From Prevotella sp. (GTDB lineage: Bacteria; Bacteroidota; Bacteroidia; Bacteroidales; Bacteroidaceae): a DNA stretch of 45,590 nucleotides. A program made the translations under genes and the position numbers. Position 1 is the first letter of the stretch. Every line of letters starts with the position of its first letter. A model generated the notes under the pieces. The model saw nothing but the letters and a program-made list of their open reading frames with translations. It was not told the origin of the DNA and did not search any database. Below, in pieces: positions 1-7,395 of the stretch. The stretch lies in NCBI GenBank assembly GCA_017417465.1, contig JAFPZD010000068.1, positions 1 through 45,590 of the forward strand, read 5' to 3'.

Positions 1-657
1 GACCAGGCGCTCGTGGGCGACAAGACCATCATCTTCCGGCTGATCGATGCCGACATGTACTGGCACTTCGCCAAGAAGGACGTCAACGGCGTGGCCGAGC
101 GTGGCATCGCCCTCCACAAGATGATACGCCTCGTCACGGCGGCAGCCATCAATGGCGGCTACCTTAACTTCATGGGTAACGAGTTCGGACATCCTGAGTG
201 GATCGATTTCCCACGTGAGGGTAATGGCTGGAGCCACAAGTATGCCCGCCGCCAGTGGAACCTCGTCGACAACAAGGACTTGTGCTACCACTGGTTGGGC
301 GACTTCGACCGCGAGATGCTGAAGACCATCAAGTCGGTGCGCAACTTCCAGAACAAGCCGGTGGTAGAGATATGGCACAACGACGGCGATCAGGTGCTGG
401 CCTTCATGCGTGGCGACCTGCTCTTCGTGTTCAACTTCTCACCCACACAGTCGTTCACCGACTACGGCTTCCTCGTGCCCACCGGCTCTTACGATGTCGT
501 GCTCAACACCGACTCGAAGGACTTCGGAGGCTTTGGCTTTGCCGACGACAGCATCACCCACTTCACCAATTACGACCCGCTCTATGTCAAGGAGCACAAG
601 GAGTGGCTCAAGCTCTACATCCCCGCTCGCTCGGCTGTGGTGCTGAAAAAGAATTGA
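1..657 (+). CDS. glgB: 1,4-alpha-glucan branching enzyme, C-terminal part (5' end outside window)
   Basis: Only the last 218 codons are present; the reading frame is open from base 1, so the start lies upstream of the window. The opening residues SHDQALVGDKT-like (DQALVGDKT visible) and the later stretch NFMGNEFGHPEW are signatures of eukaryotic-type (GH13 subfamily 8) branching enzymes, which Bacteroidetes carry. The end of the catalytic barrel is followed from about residue 115 by the all-beta C-terminal domain (FVFNFSPTQSF and so on). The enzyme moves alpha-1,4 glucan segments to alpha-1,6 positions during glycogen synthesis in the cytoplasm. The frame closes with TGA at 655-657. No other glycogen gene is visible in the window; partners would lie upstream. 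Confidence 0.93.
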   Translation, partial: DQALVGDKTIIFRLIDADMYWHFAKKDVNGVAERGIALHKMIRLVTAAAINGGYLNFMGNEFGHPEWIDFPREGNGWSHKYARRQWNLVDNKDLCYHWLGDFDREMLKTIKSVRNFQNKPVVEIWHNDGDQVLAFMRGDLLFVFNFSPTQSFTDYGFLVPTGSYDVVLNTDSKDFGGFGFADDSITHFTNYDPLYVKEHKEWLKLYIPARSAVVLKKN

Positions 658-798
658 AGATGAGGAGTTGAGGAGGTAAAGTAGAATACCTCTGCTGCTC
701 TGAGATCCTGCAAAAGGAACGGTTTGACGAGGGAATAGATCTATTCTACTCTACTCCTCTACTCCTTTACTCCTTTACTCCTTAAAAATAGTTCACCT
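658..798. repeat. Intergenic spacer with 8-bp CTACTCCT-type tandem repeats
   Basis: This short spacer holds about four octamers of the form CTACTCCT/TTACTCCT at roughly 748-783 and a small palindrome GAATAGATCTATTC near 739. I see no clear promoter or terminator in it. Confidence 0.6.
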
Positions 799-1893
799 TT
801 GAGATACCACGACCCACATAAGAAGAACGGCACCATCACCATCCGCGTGATGTGTGCCGTCGTCTTTATGCTCTTCTGCTTCCTCTGGCTCTATTTGTTT
901 CAGGGCGATGTCATGGCTTACGGACAGCATGTGCTCAGTGGGGGACAGACGCACTACGACCGCACCGTTGGCGCTGTCATTATCACTGTCGTGCTGCAAC
1001 TGCTACAGTTGGGCGTCTACGGCGTTGTGCGCCTTGCACGGCGAACCCATGCGCTGACCTACCTGCCGTCGATGCTCACATTGGCAGTGCTGTCACGTGT
1101 CAGCCCCGATATGACCGTCCACTCCGTCGTCCATGGCCATTGGTGGATTGTGGTTCTCATCCTTGTGGCGTGGGGTGGGGCAGTGTGGCTCTCGCGCCAC
1201 CTGCTACCGTTTGCCGACGACAACAAGGAGCTCACGGGACTCTTCTCGCAGCGGTCGTCCATCAACCTGCTGATCATGGTACTGATGATGCTGGGTGTGG
1301 TAGCCGTGAGCAATACCGAGGCTGTGTTCCACTTCAGGGCCCATGCCGAGGCGGCACTCCAGAGGGGCGATGTAGACGAAGTGCTGCGTGTGGGGAGCCG
1401 TTCGCATGAGACCGACGAGAGCCTCACCATGCTGCGCATCCATGCCCTGGCACGTCAGGGGCAGTTGGGCGAACGACTCTTTGACTACCCCATTGTTGGG
1501 CGTAGCACCGACATGCTGCCGCTGAAAGGCAGTCGCAGCCGACTGTTGGTGATGCGGCGTGACAGTCTGCTGAAGCATCTTGGAGGCCGTCCGCTTTATG
1601 CCATGGACGTCGACACCTATCTCCATGCCCTCCAGCGCGACTCGCTGGCCACGCCCCTCGTTGCCGACTACCTGCTGTGCAGCTACCTCATCGACCGCAA
1701 TCTCACTGCGTTTGCCGAGGCACTTCCCACTTATTATCCTGACTCGGTGGCGCTGCCCCGCTACTACCGCGAAGCCCTACAGGTCTATCATCAGCGCGAC
1801 TCCCTGCCCAAACCGGCCATGGACAACGCGGCCCGACTTCGTGCCTTCAAAGAGCAGCGCAACTCCTACTGGTTCTACTATTACTACCATTAG
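799..1893 (+). CDS. Integral membrane protein, DUF6057-like
   Basis: A membrane protein of 364 residues if it starts at the TTG at 799, or 347 if it starts at the ATG at 850; the latter removes only a charged leader and may be the real start. About five hydrophobic segments fill the first half (roughly residues 15-38, 55-76, 83-100, 115-132 and 150-172), followed by a soluble C-terminal half of about 180 residues rich in Arg, Leu and Tyr. The ending NSYWFYYYYH resembles the aromatic ends of Bacteroidetes DUF6057 proteins, which is the basis of the family call. The soluble half may be a helical-repeat (TPR-like) domain, but I cannot confirm this. Function unknown. It follows glgB on the same strand after 141 bp and is probably transcribed separately. 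Confidence 0.7.
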   Translation: MRYHDPHKKNGTITIRVMCAVVFMLFCFLWLYLFQGDVMAYGQHVLSGGQTHYDRTVGAVIITVVLQLLQLGVYGVVRLARRTHALTYLPSMLTLAVLSRVSPDMTVHSVVHGHWWIVVLILVAWGGAVWLSRHLLPFADDNKELTGLFSQRSSINLLIMVLMMLGVVAVSNTEAVFHFRAHAEAALQRGDVDEVLRVGSRSHETDESLTMLRIHALARQGQLGERLFDYPIVGRSTDMLPLKGSRSRLLVMRRDSLLKHLGGRPLYAMDVDTYLHALQRDSLATPLVADYLLCSYLIDRNLTAFAEALPTYYPDSVALPRYYREALQVYHQRDSLPKPAMDNAARLRAFKEQRNSYWFYYYYH

Positions 1894-2191
1894 TGTCCGG
1901 TAAACTTATAGTCGGTACCTCATCATGCCCTGCAGGGCTAACTTATCCCCCCTAACCTCCATTTGCGTCCGAAGAGACCTCCCCTAACCCCTCCTGTAGG
2001 AGGGGGATAAGTTACCTTTTCCGCTGCAGGTCTAACTTATCCCCTTTTCAGTTGCAGATCTAACTTATCCCCCTCCTACAGGAGGGGTTCTTCGCAGAGC
2101 GAAGCGGCAAAGCCGAGCGAGGGGAGGTCTCCACCGCCGCAAAACCGAGCGAGGGGAGATCTCTTACGGAAGTTTCTAACGACCAACTACT
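1894..2191. repeat. Gene-free spacer with palindromic REP-like elements
   Basis: This 298-bp spacer lies between a plus-strand and a minus-strand gene that converge here. It contains a perfect 27-bp inverted repeat (1988-2014 against 2061-2087, core CCCCTCCTGTAGGAGGGG) built from TAACTTATCCCC blocks. The segment 1976-2029 is an exact inverted copy of 40382-40435. Further GAGCGAGGGGAG blocks occur at about 2115-2160. It may act as a transcription end for both flanking genes, but there is no T-run terminator. Confidence 0.8.
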
Positions 2192-3691
2192 TCACCTCTT
2201 CACCTTCTCCACTCTCTTTGTCACCCCGATGGCGCCCGTGGGACAAACCAGGCGGCACAGGTGGCAGCCCACGCACTTCGCGCCGATGATGCGCGGCTGT
2301 CGGGTCTCGGCGTCGAAGGCGATGGCCTGATGGCCGCCATCCTGACACGAGATGTAACAGCGTCCGCAACCGATGCAGCGCTCACGGTCAATCTTTGGAT
2401 AGACCTTCGTCTCGCGGTCGAGGGCAGAGGGTAGCACAAAGTTAGGCAGCATCTCGCCCACGAGCTCCTCCAAACGTTCGACGCCTCGCTCCGCCATATA
2501 GGTCTGCAGGCCCTGCACGAGGTCGTCAATGATGCGGTAGCCATACTGCATCACCGCCGTACACACCTGCACGTTGCGGCAGCCCAGCTGTATGAACTCC
2601 AGGGCGTCGCGCCATGTCTCTATGCCACCGATGCCGCTCAGCTCCACATTCTTCATAATCTCGTTCGCAGCCATCTCGTAGATGTAGCGCAGGGCGATGG
2701 GCTTCACGGCCTTTCCCGAATAGCCCGACACCGTCAGCTTGCCGCTCACGGCAGCCTCTGGCGACATCGTCACGCTCTTGATGGTGTTGATGGCCGAGAT
2801 GGCATCAGCACCGGCGAAGAAGGCCGCCATGGCGGGCTTGTAGATTTGCGTGATGTTAGGCGTCATCTTGGGAATGACGGGAATCTTCACGCTGCGCTTC
2901 ACGTGAATGGTGTAGATGGCCACCAGTTCCGGGTTCTGCCCCACGTCGCTGCCCAGACCGGCCAGGCGCATCTGCGGGCACGAGAAGTTCAGCTCCACGG
3001 CGTCGCAGCCTGCCGCCTCGGCCATCTTTGCCAGCTCAATCCACTCCTCCTCGGTTTGGCCCATGATCGAGGCCACCACAATCTTCCTGGGGTAGTTCTG
3101 CTTCAGGCGGCGCAGGATGTAGAAGTCCACCTCGTAGGGATTCTCGCTGAGCTGCTCCATGTTACGGAATCCGGCGAACGTCGTGCCCTCCTTCACCGCG
3201 TCGAAGCGTGGCGACACCTCGCGGATGTCCTGCTTGCAGATGGTCTTGTAGAACACGCCGCCCCATCCCATGTCGAAGGCCTTCGCCACCATCTCGTAGT
3301 TGGTGCAGACGGCCGACGAGGCCAGGAAGAACGGGTTCTCGCAATGGATGCCGCAGAAGTCAATGTTCAGTTTTGATTGACCATTGACCATTGACCATTG
3401 ACCATTATTGGCTGCGCCTTCGGAGGCGGAGCAATGTTCAATGTTCAATGTTGAATGTTCAATGTTGAACAACTCCTTGATCCTTATCGGCCTGTCATAA
3501 TGAATACAGGCCTGCTCGGCACGTTCAAGGTCGGCCTCGCTGCACCCGTCAACCCACTGCCGGGCGTTCTTGGCATTATCAAAACGAATGGCTCTGATAG
3601 CCCGTGCCGGGTCTCCCGTCTTACACGCTTTCGTGCAGGGAGCATCCTCACACAGCAGGCAGCGTGCAGCCTCTTCTTGAATACGTACCAT
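2192..3691 (-). CDS. preA: PreA-like NAD-dependent dihydropyrimidine dehydrogenase subunit with a fused N-terminal Fe-S segment
   Basis: 499 residues. Residues about 112-410 form an FMN-binding dihydroorotate-dehydrogenase-type barrel (NFSCPQM, MTPNIT, SGIGGIETW, VQVCTAVM). The C-terminus holds two [4Fe-4S] ferredoxin motifs, CIGCGRCYISC and CVGCHLCRLVCP. The N-terminus adds a cysteine motif CLLCEDAPCTKAC of the kind found at the start of PreT/GltD subunits, so part of the electron-input partner seems fused on. The expected role is NADH-dependent reduction of uracil or thymine; the actual substrate here is not shown by sequence. Residues about 75-110 are encoded by heptamer repeats and look like inserted intergenic DNA, yet the frame stays open. 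No preT gene lies next to it. Transcribed away from kdsB's 3' end on the same strand, 120 bp downstream of it. Confidence 0.88.
   Translation of the reverse strand: MVRIQEEAARCLLCEDAPCTKACKTGDPARAIRAIRFDNAKNARQWVDGCSEADLERAEQACIHYDRPIRIKELFNIEHSTLNIEHCSASEGAANNGQWSMVNGQSKLNIDFCGIHCENPFFLASSAVCTNYEMVAKAFDMGWGGVFYKTICKQDIREVSPRFDAVKEGTTFAGFRNMEQLSENPYEVDFYILRRLKQNYPRKIVVASIMGQTEEEWIELAKMAEAAGCDAVELNFSCPQMRLAGLGSDVGQNPELVAIYTIHVKRSVKIPVIPKMTPNITQIYKPAMAAFFAGADAISAINTIKSVTMSPEAAVSGKLTVSGYSGKAVKPIALRYIYEMAANEIMKNVELSGIGGIETWRDALEFIQLGCRNVQVCTAVMQYGYRIIDDLVQGLQTYMAERGVERLEELVGEMLPNFVLPSALDRETKVYPKIDRERCIGCGRCYISCQDGGHQAIAFDAETRQPRIIGAKCVGCHLCRLVCPTGAIGVTKRVEKVKR
3376..3468. repeat. Two heptamer arrays inside preA
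   Basis: Four ATTGACC heptamers (3376-3403) and five ATGTTCA/ATGTTGA heptamers (3434-3468) flank a small GCCTTCGGAGGCGG-type hairpin. They lie in the linker between the N-terminal Fe-S segment and the FMN barrel of preA and are translated. Gain or loss of one heptamer would shift the frame. Confidence 0.9.
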
Positions 3692-3811
3692 AGTCGTAAC
3701 TCGTTTGTTGATTATTTTGTTGAGAAAAGTCTAGTTTTATTCGATGGTGCCCACTCGTCGCCGTCACAGCCGGGCAGTCGCCCACTGTGCTTGCGGTGCT
3801 GGGGCCGAGCG

Positions 3812-4558
3812 TCACTGACACGCAAGCAGGAACGCCTCGGCACGGCGCAGGTCGTCGGGGGTGTCGATGCCCACGGTCTCCACGTCGGTGAGGCCCACGC
3901 GGATGCGGTAGCCGTTCTGCAGCCAGCGCAGCTGTTCCAGGCTCTCGGCCTTCTCGAGCGGGCTCTGCGGCAGGCGGGTGATCGCGCTGAGCACCTCGCG
4001 ACGGTAGGCATAGAGCCCGATGTGCTTCAGGAAGGTGAACTGCGTGAGCCACTCCTCGCGCGCGAATCCTCTTATATAAGGTATAAGGCTGCGGCTGAAG
4101 TAGAGCGCGTAGCCGTTCACATCGCAGACAATTTTCGGCGAGTTAGGGTTCTCAGCAGCCTCAAGGCTGTCGAAAGGTTTCCCTAACGTGGCAATCTGCG
4201 TGCGAGGGTCATCGTCGAACAGCGCCTTGATGGTCTCCAGCTGCGAGCGCTGGATGAAAGGCTCGTCGCCCTGCACGTTGATGACGACGTCGGCGTCAGT
4301 CTGCAGCAGTGTGGCTGCCTCCTCGATGCGGTCAGTGCCGCTTTTGTGGTCGGCGCGCGTCATGATGGCCTTGCCGCCGAAGGCCTCCACGGCCTCGCGG
4401 ATGCGCTTGTCGTCGGTGGCCACGTAGGTCTCATCGAGCACCTGACTCACCTGTTCGCACACGCGCTGAACGACGGTCTTGCCGCCCAGCATGGCCAAGG
4501 GCTTGCCGGGGAAGCGTGTTGAGGCATAACGTGCCGGGATGATTCCGATGTATTTCAT
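3812..4558 (-). CDS. kdsB: CMP-KDO synthetase (3-deoxy-manno-octulosonate cytidylyltransferase)
   Basis: 248 residues from the ATG at 4558; a longer frame runs upstream to 4609, but the family begins exactly at MKYIGIIPARY. Diagnostic motifs are IPARYASTRFPGKPL (residues 6-20), SGTDRIEEA and VINVQGDEPFI. The length is typical. It activates KDO with CTP for lipopolysaccharide inner-core synthesis in the cytoplasm. A TAACTTTG -7 element lies on the minus strand at 4582-4589, leaving a leader of about 20 nt. The KDO-8-phosphate phosphatase kdsC lies separately in the window at 22791, so the pathway genes are scattered. Confidence 0.96.
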   Translation of the reverse strand: MKYIGIIPARYASTRFPGKPLAMLGGKTVVQRVCEQVSQVLDETYVATDDKRIREAVEAFGGKAIMTRADHKSGTDRIEEAATLLQTDADVVINVQGDEPFIQRSQLETIKALFDDDPRTQIATLGKPFDSLEAAENPNSPKIVCDVNGYALYFSRSLIPYIRGFAREEWLTQFTFLKHIGLYAYRREVLSAITRLPQSPLEKAESLEQLRWLQNGYRIRVGLTDVETVGIDTPDDLRRAEAFLLACQ

Positions 4559-4581
4559 ATAGGGTAGTCGTAATTTGCTTG

Positions 4582-4589
4582 CAAAGTTA
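4582..4589 (-). promoter_or_regulatory. Probable -7 box (TAACTTTG) of kdsB
   Basis: On the minus strand the sequence reads TAACTTTG, matching the Bacteroidetes TAnnTTTG element, 23 nt upstream of the kdsB ATG. No convincing -33 TTTG is seen at the right distance. Confidence 0.5.
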
Positions 4590-4773
4590 CAAAAAAAACT
4601 TAAATCCATGTCACAATCGCTCGTTTTTTTTTCGAGTGAGACCTCTTTTTTCTACTTTGGGCCTCCTCATACCGCTTTTTGGGAAGGCGATCTCCCTCCA
4701 ACGATGACGCTCCCCTCGGTGTGTGCCGAGCGGGTTGGCGGTGTGCGCCGCCCACGTCCCCGAAAACCGGCAG

Positions 4774-5004
4774 AACCGTGTAAAACCCATGCCATCTCAA
4801 ACCGTGTCTAACCGTGTAAAACCGATGCCATCCAACCCCACCCGTGTAAAACCGATGCCACAAAAACCGTGTTTGCGTAGCCACGGTTTGAGCCACGGTT
4901 TGAGCCACGGTTTGATGGCCACGGTTTGACACGGTTTTGCACGGTTGGGTATGATGGCCACGGTTCTACACGGTTGGGTGTGATGGCCACGGTTCTACAC
5001 GGTT
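4774..5004. repeat. ACCGTGTAAAACCGATGCCA repeats and their inverted copies
   Basis: Three near-identical 20-mers on the plus strand (4774-4793, 4811-4830, 4841-4860) are followed by AGCCACGGTTTG 12-mers (about 4880-4916). Then come two inverted copies, TGGCCACGGTTCTACACGGTT, at 4955-4975 and 4984-5004. The first and last groups could pair as a large imperfect hairpin. The same core, with one mismatch in 19 bp, makes up the array at 45171-45412. Confidence 0.85.
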
Positions 5005-5057
5005 GTTCACGGTTTTCGGAGTATTGGGAAAAGCGCATGGAGCCAAATTTGGACTGA

Positions 5058-5252
5058 TGCAGATTCGAATGGACGTTCTTCGTGGGGAAGGATATGGCAA
5101 GGGCGCTGGGGTACAAGAAACTGGAAAATACGCTTGCAGTACATGTCGATGACGAGAACAAAACCACTGCACTGATTCAGGTGTCTGGTTCAACCCAAAC
5201 ACATATAAAGCATTTCCTTTACACCAGTAGAATAAAAAGTTGCTATTTATAG
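5058..5252 (+). pseudogene. Remnant of a BRO-N family phage antirepressor
   Basis: A frame without a start codon (TGA at 5055-5057 just before it, TAG at 5250-5252) translates to a recognisable BRO-N core: FEWTFFVGKDMARALGYKK, then HVDDENKTTALIQVSGS. This matches the usual order W-F-V-x-K-D-V-A-x-x-L-G-Y, H-V-D-x-E-D-K-T, T-A-L-I-Q-G-S-G-S of BRO-N domains in prophages of Bacteroidetes. The N-terminus and everything after about residue 50 of the domain are missing, and the normal INESGLYSL block is absent. It lies 50 bp past a repeat array and ahead of hemW. It is probably a leftover of an excised or decayed prophage or mobile element. Confidence 0.75.
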
Positions 5253-5350
5253 AGGAAATCGGTCATTAGAAACAATATCCGTGAGAGCTGCGGATGAACT
5301 AACTTTTCGTCATTCTGCCCTCTTTGTTGGTGAAATTACTCCGCTTCGGC

Positions 5351-5410
5351 AAAAAAGCGAATGAAATGCAAAGGAAAGCGCGTTTTCTTTTTGCATTTCA
5401 CTCGTTTTTT
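5351..5410 (+). promoter_or_regulatory. Inverted repeat overlapping the hemW promoter
   Basis: AAAAAAGCGAATGAAATGCA (5351-5370, continuing AA) pairs with TTTGCATTTCACTCGTTTTTT (5390-5410) with two imperfections, over a loop of about 17 nt. The 3' arm carries the candidate -33 TTTG of hemW and ends in a T-run, so it could be a terminator from upstream transcription or a control element. Confidence 0.5.
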
Positions 5411-5420
5411 CGTACTTTTG
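5389..5420 (+). promoter_or_regulatory. Promoter of hemW (TTTG-N19-TACTTTTG)
   Basis: A -33 TTTG ends at 5393 and the -7 element TACTTTTG spans 5413-5420, separated by 19 bp, which fits the Bacteroidetes sigma consensus. The ATG at 5429 is only 8 nt beyond the -7 box, so the transcript should start at or within a few bases of the start codon. Confidence 0.7.
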
Positions 5421-5428
5421 CACCTGCA

Positions 5429-6526
5429 ATGGCTGGGGTGTATGTCCATATACCGTTTTGTAAGTCGCGGTGCGTCTACTGCGGCTTCTTCTCGACGACG
5501 AAGCATGAGCTCGCCGCCGCGTATGTCGATGCCGTGTGTGCGGAGTGGCAACGGCGGCGGCAGGAGCTGCACGATCCTGTGCGCACTATATATATAGGTG
5601 GTGGTACGCCGTCGCAGTTGGCAGAGCCACAGCTGCGCCAGTTGCTGGAGGCGCTGACCTCGCCCCTCGACGCGGCGACGCTGGAAGAGGTGACCATCGA
5701 GTGCAATCCCGACGATGTGACGGAGGCCTTTGCCGCACTGCTCGCCTCGCTGCCCGTCAACCGCGTGAGCATGGGGGCACAGACCTTCAGCGACGAGCGC
5801 CTGCGCTTCCTGCACCGTCGTCACAATGCTGAGCAGGTGGGACAGGCCGTCGGGCGCCTGCGTGCTGCCGGCATCGGCAACATCAGCATTGACCTGATGT
5901 ACGGTTTCCCCGAGGAGACGCTTGCCGACTGGCATGGCGACATCGACGCGGCGCTGTCCCTCGGCGTGGAGCACCTGTCGGCCTACGCCCTGATGTACGA
6001 GGAGGGCACGCCGCTCTATGCCCTGCTGCAGCGTGGCGCGATTGAGGAGCTCGACGAGGAGCTCTGCCGACAGATGTACTACGACCTGAAGGATCGCCTC
6101 ACGGCCGCTGGCTATGAGCACTACGAGCTGAGCAACTTCGCTCGTCGCGGGTTCCGCTCGCGGCATAACAGCAGCTACTGGAACCAGACGCCCTACGTCG
6201 GTCTGGGGGCTGGCGCTCACTCGTTCGACGGCAGGCGCCGCAGCTGGAATGTTGACGACGTGGCGCGCTACATCAATGGCGACGAGGGTGGCAGCGAGAC
6301 GCTCGACGAGCCTACGCGCTACAACGACTTGGTGATGACGGCGCTGCGCACCTGCGAAGGCCTCGACCTGTCGGCACTGACGGCAGCACAGCGTGACTAC
6401 TGCCTGCGGATGGCACGGCAATACGTCGACGGCGGGCTGCTTGAGGTGGACGGCGGTCGGTTGCGCCTGCGGCGTGAGGGACTGTTCGTGAGCGACATGG
6501 TGATGTGCGACCTGATGGCGTGTTGA
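5429..6526 (+). CDS. hemW: HemW-type radical SAM heme chaperone
   Basis: 365 residues from the ATG at 5429; the frame is open further upstream, but homologous sequence begins at MAGVYVHIPFC and the promoter lies within that upstream stretch. The radical-SAM cluster motif is FCKSRCVYCGFF, followed by YIGGGTPSQL and MGAQTFSDERL. The HNSSYW sequence matches the HNxxYW signature that separates the heme chaperone HemW from coproporphyrinogen dehydrogenase HemN. It likely hands heme to membrane respiratory proteins; older annotation calls it an oxygen-independent coproporphyrinogen III oxidase-like protein. Encoded alone, with its own apparently leaderless promoter. Confidence 0.93.
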   Translation: MAGVYVHIPFCKSRCVYCGFFSTTKHELAAAYVDAVCAEWQRRRQELHDPVRTIYIGGGTPSQLAEPQLRQLLEALTSPLDAATLEEVTIECNPDDVTEAFAALLASLPVNRVSMGAQTFSDERLRFLHRRHNAEQVGQAVGRLRAAGIGNISIDLMYGFPEETLADWHGDIDAALSLGVEHLSAYALMYEEGTPLYALLQRGAIEELDEELCRQMYYDLKDRLTAAGYEHYELSNFARRGFRSRHNSSYWNQTPYVGLGAGAHSFDGRRRSWNVDDVARYINGDEGGSETLDEPTRYNDLVMTALRTCEGLDLSALTAAQRDYCLRMARQYVDGGLLEVDGGRLRLRREGLFVSDMVMCDLMAC

Positions 6527-6556
6527 CTGAAGAAATTCTTGTTTTTACTTAAAAAG

Positions 6557-6588
6557 TTTGCACAATCAGCGGAAAAGCATTATCTTTG
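6557..6588 (+). promoter_or_regulatory. Promoter of the VTC operon (TTTG-N20-TATCTTTG)
   Basis: TTTG at 6557-6560 and TATCTTTG at 6581-6588 are 20 bp apart, a full match to the Bacteroidetes consensus, 22 nt before the ATG at 6611. Confidence 0.8.
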
Positions 6589-6610
6589 CAACCAGTTTTA
6601 CAGAAACGAC

Positions 6611-7369
6611 ATGGACAAGCTACTTAAACAGTTCCCACCCATCACGCTGGAAGAGATGAGCGGCGTCAAGCTGATGAACCGCACGGACACGAAGTTCGTG
6701 ACGACGATGGCACAGCTGCGACGCCTGCTGGCAATGGCGCAGGGTGACTACTTCGTGCAGGAGATTGGCGGCGAGCGAAACATGCTCTACGACACGACCT
6801 ACTTCGACACCGAGGGCTTCGACATGTACAACGCCCACCAGCATGGGCATGCCGGGCGGCAGAAGATCCGCTTCCGTACGTACGTCAGCAGTCAGCTGCA
6901 GTTTATGGAGGTGAAGACAAAGAATAACCGCGGGCGAACGAAGAAGAAGCGCATTGAGGTGACCGACATGGACCTGGACGACAGCGAGAAGCGCGCTTTC
7001 CTGAGCCAGCACCTGCGCTACGATGCCGACAGCTTGCAGCCTCACATGCACAACTACTTCCACCGCGTGACACTAGTGAACCGTGGCAAGACGGAGCGGC
7101 TGACCATCGACACGCAGCTGGAGTTCCATAACGTGCTGACGGGCCGTGACCGTGACATGGGGCCGCTGGTAATCATTGAGCTGAAGCGCGACGGCCTGGT
7201 GTTCTCGCCGGTGCTTGAGATGCTGAGGCAGCTGCGCATCCATCCGCATGGGTTTAGTAAGTACTGCATGGGTGCTGCAATGACCAACGACGGCCTGCCG
7301 CTGCACCGCTTCAAGGAGAAACTGAGGGATGTGGAGAAGATATTGAGAATTGAGAATTGTGAATTGTGA
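6611..7369 (+). CDS. VTC-domain protein (polyphosphate polymerase-like)
   Basis: 252 residues; the start at 6611 follows the promoter, and the open frame before it lies across the promoter. It matches the VTC fold, the triphosphate-tunnel domain of the yeast vacuolar transporter chaperone polyphosphate polymerase. Visible elements are MNRTDTKFV (residues 22-30), YDTTYFDT (60-67), the basic strand KIRFR (85-89), FMEVKTK (98-104) and IIELKRDG (about 190). These supply the ring of Arg/Lys and the acidic metal ligands expected of the tunnel. Bacterial members are annotated as polyphosphate polymerase-domain proteins, but their product is mostly untested. The last residues (ILRIENCEL) are encoded by a heptamer repeat, so the natural C-terminus may have been altered. 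First gene of a five-gene run; DUF4956 follows after 26 bp. Confidence 0.85.
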   Translation: MDKLLKQFPPITLEEMSGVKLMNRTDTKFVTTMAQLRRLLAMAQGDYFVQEIGGERNMLYDTTYFDTEGFDMYNAHQHGHAGRQKIRFRTYVSSQLQFMEVKTKNNRGRTKKKRIEVTDMDLDDSEKRAFLSQHLRYDADSLQPHMHNYFHRVTLVNRGKTERLTIDTQLEFHNVLTGRDRDMGPLVIIELKRDGLVFSPVLEMLRQLRIHPHGFSKYCMGAAMTNDGLPLHRFKEKLRDVEKILRIENCEL

Positions 7370-7383
7370 ATTGAGAATTGTGA
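7342..7383. repeat. Heptamer array ATTGAGA/ATTGTGA at the 3' end of the VTC gene
   Basis: Six consecutive 7-bp units at 7342-7383. The array supplies the last codons and the TGA stop of the VTC gene and fills the gap before the DUF4956 gene. Confidence 0.9.
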
Positions 7384-7395
7384 ATTAGAATAGTT

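Noticed and set aside
2900-2960. Loss of the catalytic cysteine in PreA (V250 in SDVGQNPEL against C in the mammalian enzyme)
   Set aside because: As I recall it, E. coli PreA, which is active, has the same SDVGQ sequence, so this is normal for bacterial members.
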